Part shown: positions 8,775 to 19,122 of the stretch, piece after piece
Position numbering within the stretch: the stretch's first letter is position 1
Layout of the letters: each line of letters starts with the position of its first letter
From: Persephonella sp. KM09-Lau-8
GTDB taxonomy: Bacteria > Aquificota > Aquificia > Aquificales > Hydrogenothermaceae
DNA length: 64,000 nt
Reading direction: 5' to 3'
NCBI RefSeq assembly: GCF_000703085.1
Contig: NZ_JNLL01000001.1
Coordinates: 496,001-560,000 of the forward strand
Notes under the pieces: generated by a model
What the model saw: the letters and a program-made list of their open reading frames with translations, nothing else
Databases searched by the model: none
Told to the model about the DNA's origin: nothing
Program-made: the position numbers and the translations under genes

Positions 8775-9931
8775 AACTTGACCAGTTTCTTAAAGCAAGA
8801 TTAAAAATAACCCTTCTTATTTCAGCAATATCAACCTTTATCCTCGCTGCTTTTGCAGGAAGTATTTACTATTTTTACAAGGAACAGATTTTATATGAAA
8901 TATCAGATGAACTTAAAAGTATTGCCTTTGAAGTTTCCAAAGTGGTTGAGAACCCATTAAGAGATTTTTCTATAGTAAAAAATGTAAATATCCCAGAAGA
9001 TACTTATCTGTGTGTTTACAACTACGATGCAAAAATGGTTTTTTACAAAAATAAACTATGTGAAATTAAAAATTTCTTTTCAGGTTTTCAGGTAATCGGA
9101 TATGATGTCGTCTTTGGAACCTCAATAGAAAAAAATGGAAATCTCTATTATATATATGTCGGGAAAAATCTCAGCAGAATACTGGCAAGTATAGATAAAC
9201 TAAAGCTTATCTTAATTTATGTAACATTTGTTATATCAACGATAATCCTTGTTTTTTCATTTTTAATCTCAAAAAAGATACTGTCTCCTATTAAAGAAAC
9301 TGTAGAAAAACAAGAAAGATTTACACAAAACGTATCCCATGATCTTAGGACACCGCTAACAGTAATTTCATCAAATCTATATCTGATAAAACAGAAAAAC
9401 TTTAAAAATATTGAAAAAAATATTGAGAATATAGCACGAACAGTAGAATATATGAAAAGCATTGTTGCAGATTTACTGTTTATAAGTCAGATAGGAGAGA
9501 AAGAGAAAAAAACTGTAAATATAAATGAATTATTGAAAAAACAGCTTCATCTTCTCTCTCCAAAGATAGAAGAAAAAAATATAGGTGTGATATTTAAAGA
9601 AGAAGACCAGATAACCATAGAAGCAAATCAGGCAGACATGGAAAAGTTATTTTCTAATCTCCTTGAGAATGCCATTAAATATAACTGTGAAAATGGAGAA
9701 ATAATAATAACAATAAAGAAAAAGCAGGTATCTATCAAAAATACAGGAAAATTAATTAAAAAAGAAAATCTGGACAAGATATTCGAAAGATTTTACAGAG
9801 AAGATGAATCCAGAACATCTGAGGGCTCAGGTCTTGGTCTTGCTATAGTAAAAGAGATAGCAGACTTTTATAAACTCAAAATTAAGGTCAAGGTAGAAGG
9901 GGTTCATAACGAATTTATAATTAGATTCTAA
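8771..9931 (+). CDS. Sensor histidine kinase, partner of the upstream OmpR-type regulator
   Basis: A 386-residue membrane kinase. Membrane helices near residues 14-34 and 148-168 bracket a periplasmic sensor domain of about 110 residues with two Cys (YLCVYN and KLCEIK). The phosphorylated His is residue 190 in NVSHDLRTPLTVISSNLYL; the N box is NLLENAIKYN and the G2 box GSGLGLAIVKEI. The G1 position reads IKNTGKLI instead of DxGxG, a variant seen in several OmpR-partner kinases, so activity is still likely. It is translationally coupled to the regulator (ATGA overlap). No HAMP domain is obvious between the second helix and the His box. Confidence 0.9.
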   Translation: MKLDQFLKARLKITLLISAISTFILAAFAGSIYYFYKEQILYEISDELKSIAFEVSKVVENPLRDFSIVKNVNIPEDTYLCVYNYDAKMVFYKNKLCEIKNFFSGFQVIGYDVVFGTSIEKNGNLYYIYVGKNLSRILASIDKLKLILIYVTFVISTIILVFSFLISKKILSPIKETVEKQERFTQNVSHDLRTPLTVISSNLYLIKQKNFKNIEKNIENIARTVEYMKSIVADLLFISQIGEKEKKTVNINELLKKQLHLLSPKIEEKNIGVIFKEEDQITIEANQADMEKLFSNLLENAIKYNCENGEIIITIKKKQVSIKNTGKLIKKENLDKIFERFYREDESRTSEGSGLGLAIVKEIADFYKLKIKVKVEGVHNEFIIRF

Positions 9932-9992
9932 AAAAATTTTTTATACAACCAAAAATGTTTATAATTATTAGAAATTTATGCAGGAGGGGATT

Positions 9993-11042
9993 ATGAAAAT
10001 AGCTGTTGTTAGTTTTGATAGTGATCTTGTGGCAAACGTGGCTGCAGAGTTATCAGGTGCTGAGGTAAAGGGATATATGGATTCTCTCAGTCTGATTAAT
10101 GAACTGAAAGAAAGTAAATTAGAAAAACCAGACGTTGTTATATACGATGCGTCTGGAGGAGAGATAGCACTTAATGCTCTGGAATTTTTTGTATCCAGAC
10201 CGCAGGTAAAAGGGATTGATATAAGAGCCTTAATAGAAAAGGGTTCTATCAGTGATGAAAATCTTAAAAAATTTGAGGGTTTAAGGTTTTACGACAAAGA
10301 TACAGAACTGGGTGCCCTAATAGAAGAATTAAAATCGAAAGTCATAGAGAATCCATCTATTTCTATGAAACCTGAAGAAAAAACCGTTCCTGCTCATGAA
10401 GAAAAATCTGAAGCTCCTGAGAATAATGAAGAAACTTACGTTCCACCACAGGATATAGAGGCTCTTTTAGGGGAAACCATATCTGGCTCTGAGGATTCAA
10501 CAGGAGAGTTTGAACTTGAACTTGAAGAGGATGTATCTGATATGGATTCTTTACTTGAGGAATTAACTCCTCAAGAAAAAGCACAGGAAACATCTCCACT
10601 TGAAGAAGCTGCTCCCTCAATAGAGGAAGTAATAGCAGGAAATGGAAATAAAGTTCCAGAAGAACCTGTTGTTAGTAAACCAGAAAAATCTGAAATTGCA
10701 AGCACAAATCAGGGAAATATTAGATTAACTATTGATCTCTCCCCTGAAGAAATTAAAAAAATAGTTCTGCAAACCGCAGTTGAAAGATTTATAGAAGAAA
10801 TCAGATCAGATCTTGATCTGGACAAAATCAAAGAAGAAATCCAGAAAGATTTCTTTGACAGACTTGAAAAAGAGATGACCCAATCCATAGACCAGATGAA
10901 AGAAGAGATAAAAGCAAAACTGTTTGCAAGCATTGAAGCAGACCTTAAAGAAAAGATAAAAGAAAGCATAAAAGAAGATGTTGCAAGAATAACAACAGAG
11001 CTTGTAAAAGAGAAACTCAATCAGGCATTTGGCGGTGGATGA
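9993..11042 (+). CDS. Receiver-like / acidic linker / coiled-coil protein of unknown function
   Basis: A 349-residue protein in three parts. Residues 1-120 look like a receiver-type alpha/beta domain (IAVVSFDSDLVANVAAEL, then PDVVIYDASGG at the place of the phosphorylated Asp), but lack the paired N-terminal acids of true receivers. Residues about 120-240 are a low-complexity Glu/Pro/Ser-rich linker. Residues about 240-349 are a charged amphipathic helix (IKEEIQKDFFDRLEKEMTQS, continuing with similar units). The architecture suggests a cytoplasmic scaffold or polarity-type protein; this is inference. ATG 9993 is preferred over ATG 9978 because GGAGG at 9983-9987 is correctly spaced only for the former. 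A 10-bp perfect hairpin lies just after the stop. Confidence 0.6.
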   Translation: MKIAVVSFDSDLVANVAAELSGAEVKGYMDSLSLINELKESKLEKPDVVIYDASGGEIALNALEFFVSRPQVKGIDIRALIEKGSISDENLKKFEGLRFYDKDTELGALIEELKSKVIENPSISMKPEEKTVPAHEEKSEAPENNEETYVPPQDIEALLGETISGSEDSTGEFELELEEDVSDMDSLLEELTPQEKAQETSPLEEAAPSIEEVIAGNGNKVPEEPVVSKPEKSEIASTNQGNIRLTIDLSPEEIKKIVLQTAVERFIEEIRSDLDLDKIKEEIQKDFFDRLEKEMTQSIDQMKEEIKAKLFASIEADLKEKIKESIKEDVARITTELVKEKLNQAFGGG

Positions 11043-11049
11043 TAAACCT

Positions 11050-11073
11050 GAAAGCCCTCTCAAGAGGGCTTTC
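11050..11073. terminator. Perfect 10-bp hairpin between convergent genes
   Basis: GAAAGCCCTC and GAGGGCTTTC pair around a TCAA loop. The hairpin lies 8 bases after the stop at 11042 and overlaps the last codon of the convergent flippase-like gene. There is no long T-run on either strand, so it may act as a weak or factor-assisted terminator or as a 3'-end stabiliser for both transcripts. Confidence 0.6.
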
Positions 11074-11941
11074 AATCCCTCAAAAATAAATAACAAAACG
11101 CAGCTATAACTGCCGCACCCATCAGCATAAACAGGTGGACAAATACAGAAGCCAATAAAGCTGTTTCTTTATCAATTCCAAATAATATTAAAAGCCCTGC
11201 ATAACCACCTTCATAAGTTCCTATTCCAGCCAATCCATGAATTGGGAGTATAGTTGTCAAATCCCCTGCAGAAGCTGCAAAAAATGCTTCAACAAAGGAC
11301 AAATCTACTCCTGAAGGTAAAACAAGATAAAAGGCTGTAAATTTAAGAATAAATGTTAAAACAGAAAGAACATACAACACCATTATATTTTTGGGAGTCA
11401 ATTTTGTATCATGAAACGCCTTTATTTTTTCATGTTTTATAAATGAAACCAGAAACTTAAGCACAAATGCGGCTAAAGGCATTAATATAATCGTAAGAAT
11501 AGCCAGCAAAGGCATCCCTTTAAAAAGAAAAAAAGACATTCCGAACACAGCAAAAAGAGAAAGTGCATCAAATATTCTCACAGAAACAAAACTAACAGCA
11601 CTTTCCGATATAGGAATATTTTCCTTTTTAAGCATATAAAAAAAAGATAATTCTCCTGTCCTGAATGGCATAAAAATATTAAATACCGTATTAAAAGCAG
11701 TAATTTTGAAGAGTTTTTTAAACTGGTTTATGGATAATGTAAGTTTCCACCTGAAAGCCCTTGTCAAATATGAACCAATATAAAGGATAAAGGCGATAAT
11801 AATATTTGCAGGGTTTATCTCTTTAAAAAACTGCACAAATTTATCAAAACCTATTACCCGGTAAAACAGGTATATAAAACCTGCAGATATAGCTATGGAA
11901 ACAAATAGCTCAAATATCTTAATGGCTTTTTTCTTCAACAA
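11072..11941 (-). CDS. Flippase-like integral membrane protein (lysylphosphatidylglycerol synthase TM / UPF0104 family)
   Basis: A 289-residue protein with about eight membrane helices. The family features are visible: GSYLTRAFRWKLTL near residue 55-70, FNTVFNIFMPFRTGELSFFY at about 85-105 (the conserved P-x-R-x-GE motif), and a glycine-rich C-terminal part with DLTTILPIHGLAGIGTYEGG. Relatives include the membrane domain of MprF and AglD-like proteins, thought to move lipids or lipid-linked sugars across the membrane. The gene overlaps the preceding glycosyltransferase gene by 23 bases, which supports a joint role in transferring or flipping a polyprenyl-linked sugar. Confidence 0.85.
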   Translation of the reverse strand: MLKKKAIKIFELFVSIAISAGFIYLFYRVIGFDKFVQFFKEINPANIIIAFILYIGSYLTRAFRWKLTLSINQFKKLFKITAFNTVFNIFMPFRTGELSFFYMLKKENIPISESAVSFVSVRIFDALSLFAVFGMSFFLFKGMPLLAILTIILMPLAAFVLKFLVSFIKHEKIKAFHDTKLTPKNIMVLYVLSVLTFILKFTAFYLVLPSGVDLSFVEAFFAASAGDLTTILPIHGLAGIGTYEGGYAGLLILFGIDKETALLASVFVHLFMLMGAAVIAAFCYLFLRD

Positions 11942-12917
11942 GCCCTCTGTTTACCACTTCAAGCTTTTTATCTCTTATGATTTCCTTGATTATATAAGGT
12001 CGCTTGCCCTGTGATTCGTAATAGGTTCTTGTTATAAGCTCAGCGACTATACCTGTTGAAATAAGCTGTATTCCAGAAAGGAAAAATAATGTTCCAAATA
12101 TTAGCAGTGGCCTATTTCCAATGTCTGCACCGGTAAACAGTTTTAGCCCTACAAGATAAAGCAGAATAACAGCACCAATCAGGAGTAAAACAGCACCCCA
12201 TCCACCTAAAATTCTTAAAGGTTTTGTTCTATAATCCAGTAAGAACTTAACAAGTATTAAATCCAGTAAAACCTTAAACGTTCTTGATATCCCATACTTT
12301 GATTTTCCATATATTCTCGGGTGATGTTTAACAGGAATTTCTGTTACCTTTGCACCAATTGCCTTTGATAAAGCAGGCAAGAATCTGTGCATCTCTCCAT
12401 AAAAATCCAGATTTTTAGCAACTTCAGCCCTATAAGCCTTAAGAGAGCATCCATAGTCATGGAGATGAACACCAGTAACCTTTGATATAAGCCAGTTTGC
12501 TATTCTGGATGGAAGAGTCCTGCTTATAAATGCATCTTTTCTGTCCTTTCTCCATCCGCTTACAATATCATATCCCTGATTAAGCACTTCTAAGAGTTTA
12601 GGAATATCTTCAGGGTCATTTTGAAGGTCACCATCCATTGTTATGATAATATCTCCTCTGGCTGTTTCAAAGCCTGCAGACATTGCCGCAGTCTGCCCAA
12701 AATTCTTCCTGAAATTAACCCCAACAACATGAGGGTCTTTTTCTGATAACTCTTTTATAATTTCCCATGACCTATCTGTAGAACCATCATTTACAAAAAT
12801 AATTTCATAGCTTTTTCCAAGGCTATCAAGAACCTTTTTTAGTTTGTCATACAAAATAGGAAGGTTTTCTTCTTCATTATAAATAGGGATAACAACTGAT
12901 AATTCTACCTTTTCCAT
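11919..12917 (-). CDS. Family 2 glycosyltransferase with C-terminal membrane anchor (DPM/ArnC-like)
   Basis: A 332-residue enzyme. The GT-A domain (about 1-220) shows VVIPIYNEEENLP, FVNDGSTDRSWEI and the metal-binding DGDLQNDP; MHRFLPAL and HHPRIYGKSKYG match the polyisoprenyl-phosphate sugar transferases (dolichol-phosphate mannose synthase, ArnC, GtrB). Two membrane helices follow (about 238-260 and 272-296), as in GtrB-type proteins. It should transfer a nucleotide-activated sugar to a polyprenyl phosphate at the cytoplasmic face. The overlap with the flippase-like gene suggests that protein moves the product. The sugar is unknown. Confidence 0.88.
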   Translation of the reverse strand: MEKVELSVVIPIYNEEENLPILYDKLKKVLDSLGKSYEIIFVNDGSTDRSWEIIKELSEKDPHVVGVNFRKNFGQTAAMSAGFETARGDIIITMDGDLQNDPEDIPKLLEVLNQGYDIVSGWRKDRKDAFISRTLPSRIANWLISKVTGVHLHDYGCSLKAYRAEVAKNLDFYGEMHRFLPALSKAIGAKVTEIPVKHHPRIYGKSKYGISRTFKVLLDLILVKFLLDYRTKPLRILGGWGAVLLLIGAVILLYLVGLKLFTGADIGNRPLLIFGTLFFLSGIQLISTGIVAELITRTYYESQGKRPYIIKEIIRDKKLEVVNRGLVEEKSH

Positions 12918-12925
12918 TTCTCTCC

Positions 12926-14098
12926 TTATTTCCTCGTAAATTTAACAATACCCCTTATTCCAAGAGGTCTTAAATTTTTTCTATAAAATCTTGAGGCTTC
13001 TCTATACTCTTTGAAATACCCTATTATAACAGAATAGATGGCTTTACCATCTATTATATCCCTTTTTATCTCTGGGTTGTAACCTTTTGCTTTAAGTTTT
13101 TCTGCAATGGATATGGCTGCTTTTTTGTTAGAGTATCTGCCAACAAGCACATAAAATCTTATTTTGGGTTTTACTATTTGAGGCTTTTCTTGGGTTTCAG
13201 GGGTATATTTTGCTATCGCCTGTCCACCTGTATATGGATTTACATTTTCTGTATTTTGTTGAGCTTGAGCTGAAGGAGTTACATTACCTTCCTGATTAAT
13301 ATTAAATATATTTCTTCTTTTGGCTGTTTTTTTGTCAATCAGATTAAGATATTTTTCTATCTCAAGCTTAAGTAGTTCATTATTTTCAGCAAGTTTTTTG
13401 GCTTTGATTAGATAAACTCTTGCTTTTTCAGGATGATTTAAGTAATAGTATGACTTTCCAAGTCCAAGATAAATTCTGGCATCTGATGCACCTTTATCAA
13501 CGGCCGAAAGAAATACATTTAATGCTTCTTTATATCTTTTTTCCTGAATATAAAGATTTCCAAGGGCAATATATGCAGGTAATATATAGGCATTATAGGC
13601 AATGGCTTTTTTTAGATTTTCTTCTTCCTTTTTCTTATCTCCCATTTCTTTATAAATCATTGCTATGTTGTAATAAGCAAGGTCTTTTTTCATATAGTTT
13701 GGGTTTTCTATTGCTTTATGGAAATAGCTGATAGCTTCTTTGTATTTCTTTTCTTTTGCAAGGATAGTTCCCAGATTTGTGTATGTTTCTGCTCTATCAG
13801 GTGCTACTTCAAGTGCTTTTTTTAAGAATTCTTCAGCCTTCTGGAACTCTCCTACATTGCTATAGGCTATGCCCAGTGCATTAAGTATGTCAGGGTCATT
13901 TGGAGAGATTTTATAAGCTTTTCTCAGATAATAAATAGCCTGTGCATTGTTTCCTGCCTGCAAGTAGGAAATTCCAAGTTTATAGTAGTATGTGGCATTT
14001 TGAATCTGCGGTGTTTCTGAGACATTAGAGGTTTTGGGTGCACATGAAAACAATGCAACTCCTGAAACTATTATCAGCAAAAATAATATCTTTCTCAT
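12926..14098 (-). CDS. TPR lipoprotein with C-terminal SPOR domain
   Basis: A 390-residue exported protein. The N terminus is a lipoprotein signal ending in a lipobox with Cys at residue 19 (ALFSC). Residues about 35-245 hold about six TPR units (for example AIYYLRKAYKISPNDPDILN and KKALEVAPDRAETYTNLGTI). A Pro/Gln-rich linker follows, then a SPOR domain at about 310-388 (IRFYVLVGRYSNKKAAISIA) that should bind denuded peptidoglycan at division sites. A role as an envelope scaffold in cell division or wall maintenance is inferred. The start overlaps the NtrC-type gene by four bases, and 8 bases separate it from the glycosyltransferase gene, so all form one minus-strand operon. Confidence 0.85.
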   Translation of the reverse strand: MRKILFLLIIVSGVALFSCAPKTSNVSETPQIQNATYYYKLGISYLQAGNNAQAIYYLRKAYKISPNDPDILNALGIAYSNVGEFQKAEEFLKKALEVAPDRAETYTNLGTILAKEKKYKEAISYFHKAIENPNYMKKDLAYYNIAMIYKEMGDKKKEEENLKKAIAYNAYILPAYIALGNLYIQEKRYKEALNVFLSAVDKGASDARIYLGLGKSYYYLNHPEKARVYLIKAKKLAENNELLKLEIEKYLNLIDKKTAKRRNIFNINQEGNVTPSAQAQQNTENVNPYTGGQAIAKYTPETQEKPQIVKPKIRFYVLVGRYSNKKAAISIAEKLKAKGYNPEIKRDIIDGKAIYSVIIGYFKEYREASRFYRKNLRPLGIRGIVKFTRK

Positions 14099-15477
14099 TT
14101 TCTCACCTTCCCCTTGTTTATGTTTAATTCTTCGATTTTTTTGTGGATTGTATTTCTATGAATTCCAAGATATTTTGCAGCTTCTGAAATATTCCCATTA
14201 GTATACTTCAAAACTTCCTCAATTATTATAGTTTCGGCTTTTTCTATCAGCTTAACATAAATATTCTTTTTCTCATTTTCCAACATCTGTTTTACTTCTT
14301 TTCGTATTCCTTCCTGCCAGTCTGTAGTGGTTGTTTCCTGCGGATATATGTATTTTCTCACTATATCAGCTGTAATAGGTCTTTCTCTGTAAATAACTAT
14401 TAGTTTATTAACAAGATTTTTTAGTTCCCTTATATTTCCGGGAAAATCATAATTCATCAGCATATCAATGGCATCCTCTGTAAAACCACCTTTTTTAAGT
14501 CTGTGAGTTTTAAGTGCCTGTTTTGTAAATAACTCAACAAGTTCAGGTATATCTTCTTTTCTTTCCCTTAAAGGTGGAAGATTTATCTCTATTACAGATA
14601 ATCTGTAAAAAAGATCTTCCCTGAATTTTCCTGAGGCCACCATTTTAACAAGGTCTTTATTAGTAGCTGCAATAACCCTTACATCTACCTTTATACTTTT
14701 GTTTGAACCTACTGGAGTTATTTCCATTTCCTGCAGTGCCCTAAGCAATTTTCCCTGTGCTTCAAGGGGTAGTTCGCTTATCTCATCTAAAAACAATGTT
14801 CCCCCATTTGCCGCTTCAAATTTTCCTGTTTTTTTTCTGTCTGCTCCTGTGAATGCTCCTCTTTCGTATCCAAAAAGCTCACTTTCTATAAGCCCTGCAG
14901 GTATTGCTGCACAGTTAATGGCTATAAAAGGAGCTTCTGCTCTGCTGCTGTGTCTATGTATAAGCTGTGCTACGACCTCTTTACCTGTTCCACTTTCCCC
15001 TGTTATTAAAACAGGCTGATTACTTGCACTTGCTCTTCCTATTAGCTTAAAAATTTCCTGCATTTGAGGGCTTTTACCGACAATGTCTATTTCAGGTTGT
15101 TGGACAGTGGTTTCTGCAGGGGAAATTTTTTTGATTTCCTGAACTACTTTCCTAATCTTTTCTATATCAAATGGTTTTGGTATATAGTCGTAGGCACCTA
15201 ATTTCATTGCTTCAATCAGGTAATTATACTCATCATGACCAGAAATCATTACAACATAGGGTCTGTTTTCAAGGGAAACTATTGATTTAAGAATCTCTAT
15301 ACCATTTGCATCAGGGAGAGAAATATCAAGAAAAACAATATCAGGATTTTCTTCCTTAATAAGCTGTAATGCATTACTACCTGTTTCAAACGCTTTTGCT
15401 TCAATTCCTTCCTTTTGCAAAACTTTTTTTAAAACATTTCTTATGGTTCTCTCGTCATCAAAAATAAAAGCCTTCAT
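14095..15477 (-). CDS. NtrC-family sigma-54-dependent response regulator
   Basis: A 460-residue activator with the full NtrC layout. The receiver domain (1-120) has the phosphorylated Asp at residue 51 in IVFLDISLPDANG and the conserved Lys in YIPKPFD. The sigma-54 interaction AAA+ domain (about 135-370) has Walker A GESGTGKE, the GAFTGA loop that contacts sigma-54, and Walker B GGTLFLDEI. A Fis-type helix-turn-helix sits at the C terminus (NISEAAKYLGIHRNTIHKKI). It is translationally coupled to the NtrB-like kinase upstream and to the TPR-SPOR gene downstream (four-base overlaps). The regulon is unknown; nitrogen or envelope control are both possible. Confidence 0.93.
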   Translation of the reverse strand: MKAFIFDDERTIRNVLKKVLQKEGIEAKAFETGSNALQLIKEENPDIVFLDISLPDANGIEILKSIVSLENRPYVVMISGHDEYNYLIEAMKLGAYDYIPKPFDIEKIRKVVQEIKKISPAETTVQQPEIDIVGKSPQMQEIFKLIGRASASNQPVLITGESGTGKEVVAQLIHRHSSRAEAPFIAINCAAIPAGLIESELFGYERGAFTGADRKKTGKFEAANGGTLFLDEISELPLEAQGKLLRALQEMEITPVGSNKSIKVDVRVIAATNKDLVKMVASGKFREDLFYRLSVIEINLPPLRERKEDIPELVELFTKQALKTHRLKKGGFTEDAIDMLMNYDFPGNIRELKNLVNKLIVIYRERPITADIVRKYIYPQETTTTDWQEGIRKEVKQMLENEKKNIYVKLIEKAETIIIEEVLKYTNGNISEAAKYLGIHRNTIHKKIEELNINKGKVRK

Positions 15478-16466
15478 TTCTTACCTCTATCTGATATGGG
15501 AAGCAGTATTTCAAATGTTGAATCACCTATATATCTTAAAACACCTCCGTGGTCTTTTACTATCTTGTAAGAGGATGATAATCCGATACCCATTCCTGTT
15601 TTTTTGGTTGAGACAAATGGAAGAAAGAGTTTATCTATCATATCTTCTGGAACTCCGGAACCGCTATCTTTTATTTTGATAAAAATCTTATTTCCTGCAG
15701 GTGAGTAAACCTTGTCCCATGATATTCCTGTAGATATTCTAATTGTTCCTTTCTTGTCTGTAGCTTCAATACCATTTTTTATTATGTTTATAAGCACCCT
15801 TAGCATATAATCAGGGTCAACAAAAAGGTCAGGGATACTCGGGTCATACAGCCTTTCAAATTTTACTTCTGGATATTGTTTTTCCAGAGATTTTATAGCT
15901 TCATCAATTAATTTGTGAATATTTATCTCTCTTTTTCTAAGGGGAACAGGTTTTGTTATGTTGGTGATTTCATTAATCAGACTTTCTATTCTTTTGATTT
16001 CGTATAGTATATCCTCCACAAGCTCTTTGTCATTTATATCCTCTTTGAGAAGCTGGGCTGCTCCTTTTATTCCTCCAACAGGACCTTTCATATCATGGAA
16101 TATAGAGGATAACAGTTTTGAAATGGTTATTATCAGTCCTTCTTTTCTGGCCACTTCTTCAAGTTCAACAAATCTGGTTATATCCCTTACAAGCAGTGTT
16201 ATTCCTTTGTTTTCAAAAGGAAAGACATCTATCAAAAATTTGTTATTGTTAATCTCTTTAAAAATTCCCTTTACGGAACGACCTGTTTTAATTGCTTCCA
16301 TAGATAATAGTTCAGAGAATAATTGATTGAGCTTAGATTTTCCTATCTGGGATTTTAGAAAATGACCTGCCTGATTTGCGTAGATGATATCTCCTTTTTT
16401 AGAAACAACAATTAATGGGTCTTCTATACTCTCTAATATCTTCTCAAAATATTCCATTTTTTTCAA
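15474..16466 (-). CDS. NtrB-like cytoplasmic histidine kinase
   Basis: A 330-residue kinase without membrane helices. A PAS domain (about 5-100) precedes the His box; the phosphorylated His is residue 124 in SIFHDMKGPVGGIKGAAQLL. An ATPase domain follows with NIIKNGIEATD (N box), IKDSGSGVPEDM (G1) and GMGIGLSSSYKIV (G2). The compact PAS-HisKA-ATPase form with the partner NtrC-type gene overlapping by four bases makes it the cognate kinase. The start ATG comes directly after the thiC terminator hairpin, and no Shine-Dalgarno sequence is visible, which is odd. Confidence 0.9.
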   Translation of the reverse strand: MKKMEYFEKILESIEDPLIVVSKKGDIIYANQAGHFLKSQIGKSKLNQLFSELLSMEAIKTGRSVKGIFKEINNNKFLIDVFPFENKGITLLVRDITRFVELEEVARKEGLIITISKLLSSIFHDMKGPVGGIKGAAQLLKEDINDKELVEDILYEIKRIESLINEITNITKPVPLRKREINIHKLIDEAIKSLEKQYPEVKFERLYDPSIPDLFVDPDYMLRVLINIIKNGIEATDKKGTIRISTGISWDKVYSPAGNKIFIKIKDSGSGVPEDMIDKLFLPFVSTKKTGMGIGLSSSYKIVKDHGGVLRYIGDSTFEILLPISDRGKK

Positions 16467-16469
16467 AAA

Positions 16470-16485
16470 GGGGGAAAGCTCCCCC
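16470..16485 (-). terminator. Terminator downstream of thiC
   Basis: On the minus strand the hairpin GGGGGAGCTTTCCCCC, a 6-bp stem, starts 8 bases after the thiC stop and is followed by TTTTT. This is a standard intrinsic terminator. It abuts the ATG of the NtrB-like gene at 16466, so the ntrBC-like operon is probably transcribed by partial readthrough or from a promoter inside thiC. Confidence 0.75.
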
Positions 16486-16492
16486 TGAGGTT

Positions 16493-17887
<1,395 letters not shown>

Positions 17888-17954
17888 TTATATACATTCA
17901 AAAAATGGCCTAAAAAATGAAAATGGTCATATAGAGGGTGTTTTTAAGGAAAAA

Positions 17955-18037
17955 AATCACCACTCCCTACGACGGTATCAACCGTATCAGGTTCAAAGGG
18001 TATTTTCTCAGACCTTTATGGTCACCCCTGTGGCCTT
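17955..18037 (-). promoter_or_regulatory. TPP riboswitch (THI element) upstream of thiC
   Basis: Read on the minus strand, the element begins CCACAGGGGTG, continues with CTGAGA and ACCCTTTGAACCTGATACGG, and ends CGTAGGGAGTGG. These are the conserved blocks of the thiamine pyrophosphate aptamer, with P1 closing through CCAC/GTGG. It lies about 105 bases before the chosen thiC start. A T-rich run (GATTTTTTTCC) follows the aptamer directly, so the expression platform may be a terminator or the masking of the AGGAGG at the start codon; I cannot decide which by eye. Confidence 0.93.
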
Positions 18038-18072
18038 ATTCAGTTTCTATTAATATATACTTTTGAACTGAT

Positions 18073-18606
18073 TTAATCCAGTTTTTTATAAATGGCGCCT
18101 TCAGGTGTTAGAATACTCTCAATAATATTTACTTCAATATAGGCCTGACTGCCAAAATCTATATCAGAATACCTTTTCATTGTGTTTAAAAACTGCTGTT
18201 TTTTTACATGCTTTATTCTTTTTAAAGTAATATGCGGCACAAAATTTTTATCTGATTTATATCCCAGAACTGCAAGTTTTTCAGAAATAAATGAGTTTAA
18301 ACTGGTTAATCCTCCATTGTTATCTTTGACTTTTACAAAAAATACCCGTGGATTATAAATATTTGGGAATGCTCCAAGACCTGAAAACTGAATATCAACC
18401 TCTATTTCTTTATTCAGAACAGGAGATAAAACCTGCTTTATATTACTAATTTCTTTATCTGAAGAATTTCCGATGAATGTGTATGTTATATGGAAGTTTT
18501 TTTCTGGAATCCATCTCCCTGCGATTATTCCACCAAAGTCTTTTTTTATTTTTTCATACTTAAAATTTGGTATTTTAACGAATGAACCAATAAATATCCT
18601 TTTCAA
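18073..18606 (-). CDS. thpR: RNA 2',3'-cyclic phosphodiesterase (ThpR/LigT family)
   Basis: A 177-residue protein of the 2H phosphoesterase superfamily. Both catalytic H-x-T/S-h motifs are present: HITYTFIG near residue 39 and HITLKRI near residue 145, and the spacing and length fit ThpR. Members open 2',3'-cyclic phosphates at RNA ends and were first described as 2'-5' RNA ligases. It is divergent from the DUF501 gene (start 18655) with 48 bases between. An unlinked rtcB RNA-repair gene is found at 60651 in the same window. Confidence 0.9.
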   Translation of the reverse strand: MKRIFIGSFVKIPNFKYEKIKKDFGGIIAGRWIPEKNFHITYTFIGNSSDKEISNIKQVLSPVLNKEIEVDIQFSGLGAFPNIYNPRVFFVKVKDNNGGLTSLNSFISEKLAVLGYKSDKNFVPHITLKRIKHVKKQQFLNTMKRYSDIDFGSQAYIEVNIIESILTPEGAIYKKLD

Positions 18607-18654
18607 AAATCCACCTGCATTGAATTTTTACTTAACTATTTATATTTTAAAGGT

Positions 18655-19065
18655 ATGAAAGTGGCAAAACAATTTCCAGTGGTTTTTGATGAAGAAAAAG
18701 GAATTTATATCCCCCAGCCTACAAGGTTCTGGATTTTAGATAAAAAACTACATTCAGCTATATCCAGACTGGAAGAGAAAGGCTTTATTAAATACTGGGA
18801 AGAAAAAGTTTCAAAAGATGAAGAGCTATTTAATTTTTTTGTAAAACTTCACCTTAAAGAAATTCACGAAAGGGAAAAACTTATCTCAAACAAAAAATAC
18901 CCTGAATATGTGGTTCACAAACTACTTTCAACAGGGATAGGTGGTATTCAGGATTACAATAAAAAACCTTTTAAGGTTAAATGTTTGCATCTCTGGACGG
19001 CATATCATCTGGGGGATGAAAAATTCAAAAATCCCATCGGCGAATTCGTCATAGAAAGGTTGTAA
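18655..19065 (+). CDS. DUF501 family protein
   Basis: A 136-residue soluble protein. The family pattern is clear in the second half: GIGGIQDYNKKPFKVKCLHL, then a short alpha segment and NPIGEFV close to the C terminus. DUF501 proteins are small, widespread in bacteria and uncharacterised; in other genomes they sit near enolase or ppx genes. Here the neighbour is mnmG, 57 bases downstream. No signal peptide or membrane segment is seen. Confidence 0.85.
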   Translation: MKVAKQFPVVFDEEKGIYIPQPTRFWILDKKLHSAISRLEEKGFIKYWEEKVSKDEELFNFFVKLHLKEIHEREKLISNKKYPEYVVHKLLSTGIGGIQDYNKKPFKVKCLHLWTAYHLGDEKFKNPIGEFVIERL

Positions 19066-19122
19066 TCAATCGTTGTATTCTTATATTATTTAAGCCTTAA
19101 ATAAAAAATCTGAGGGAAATGA

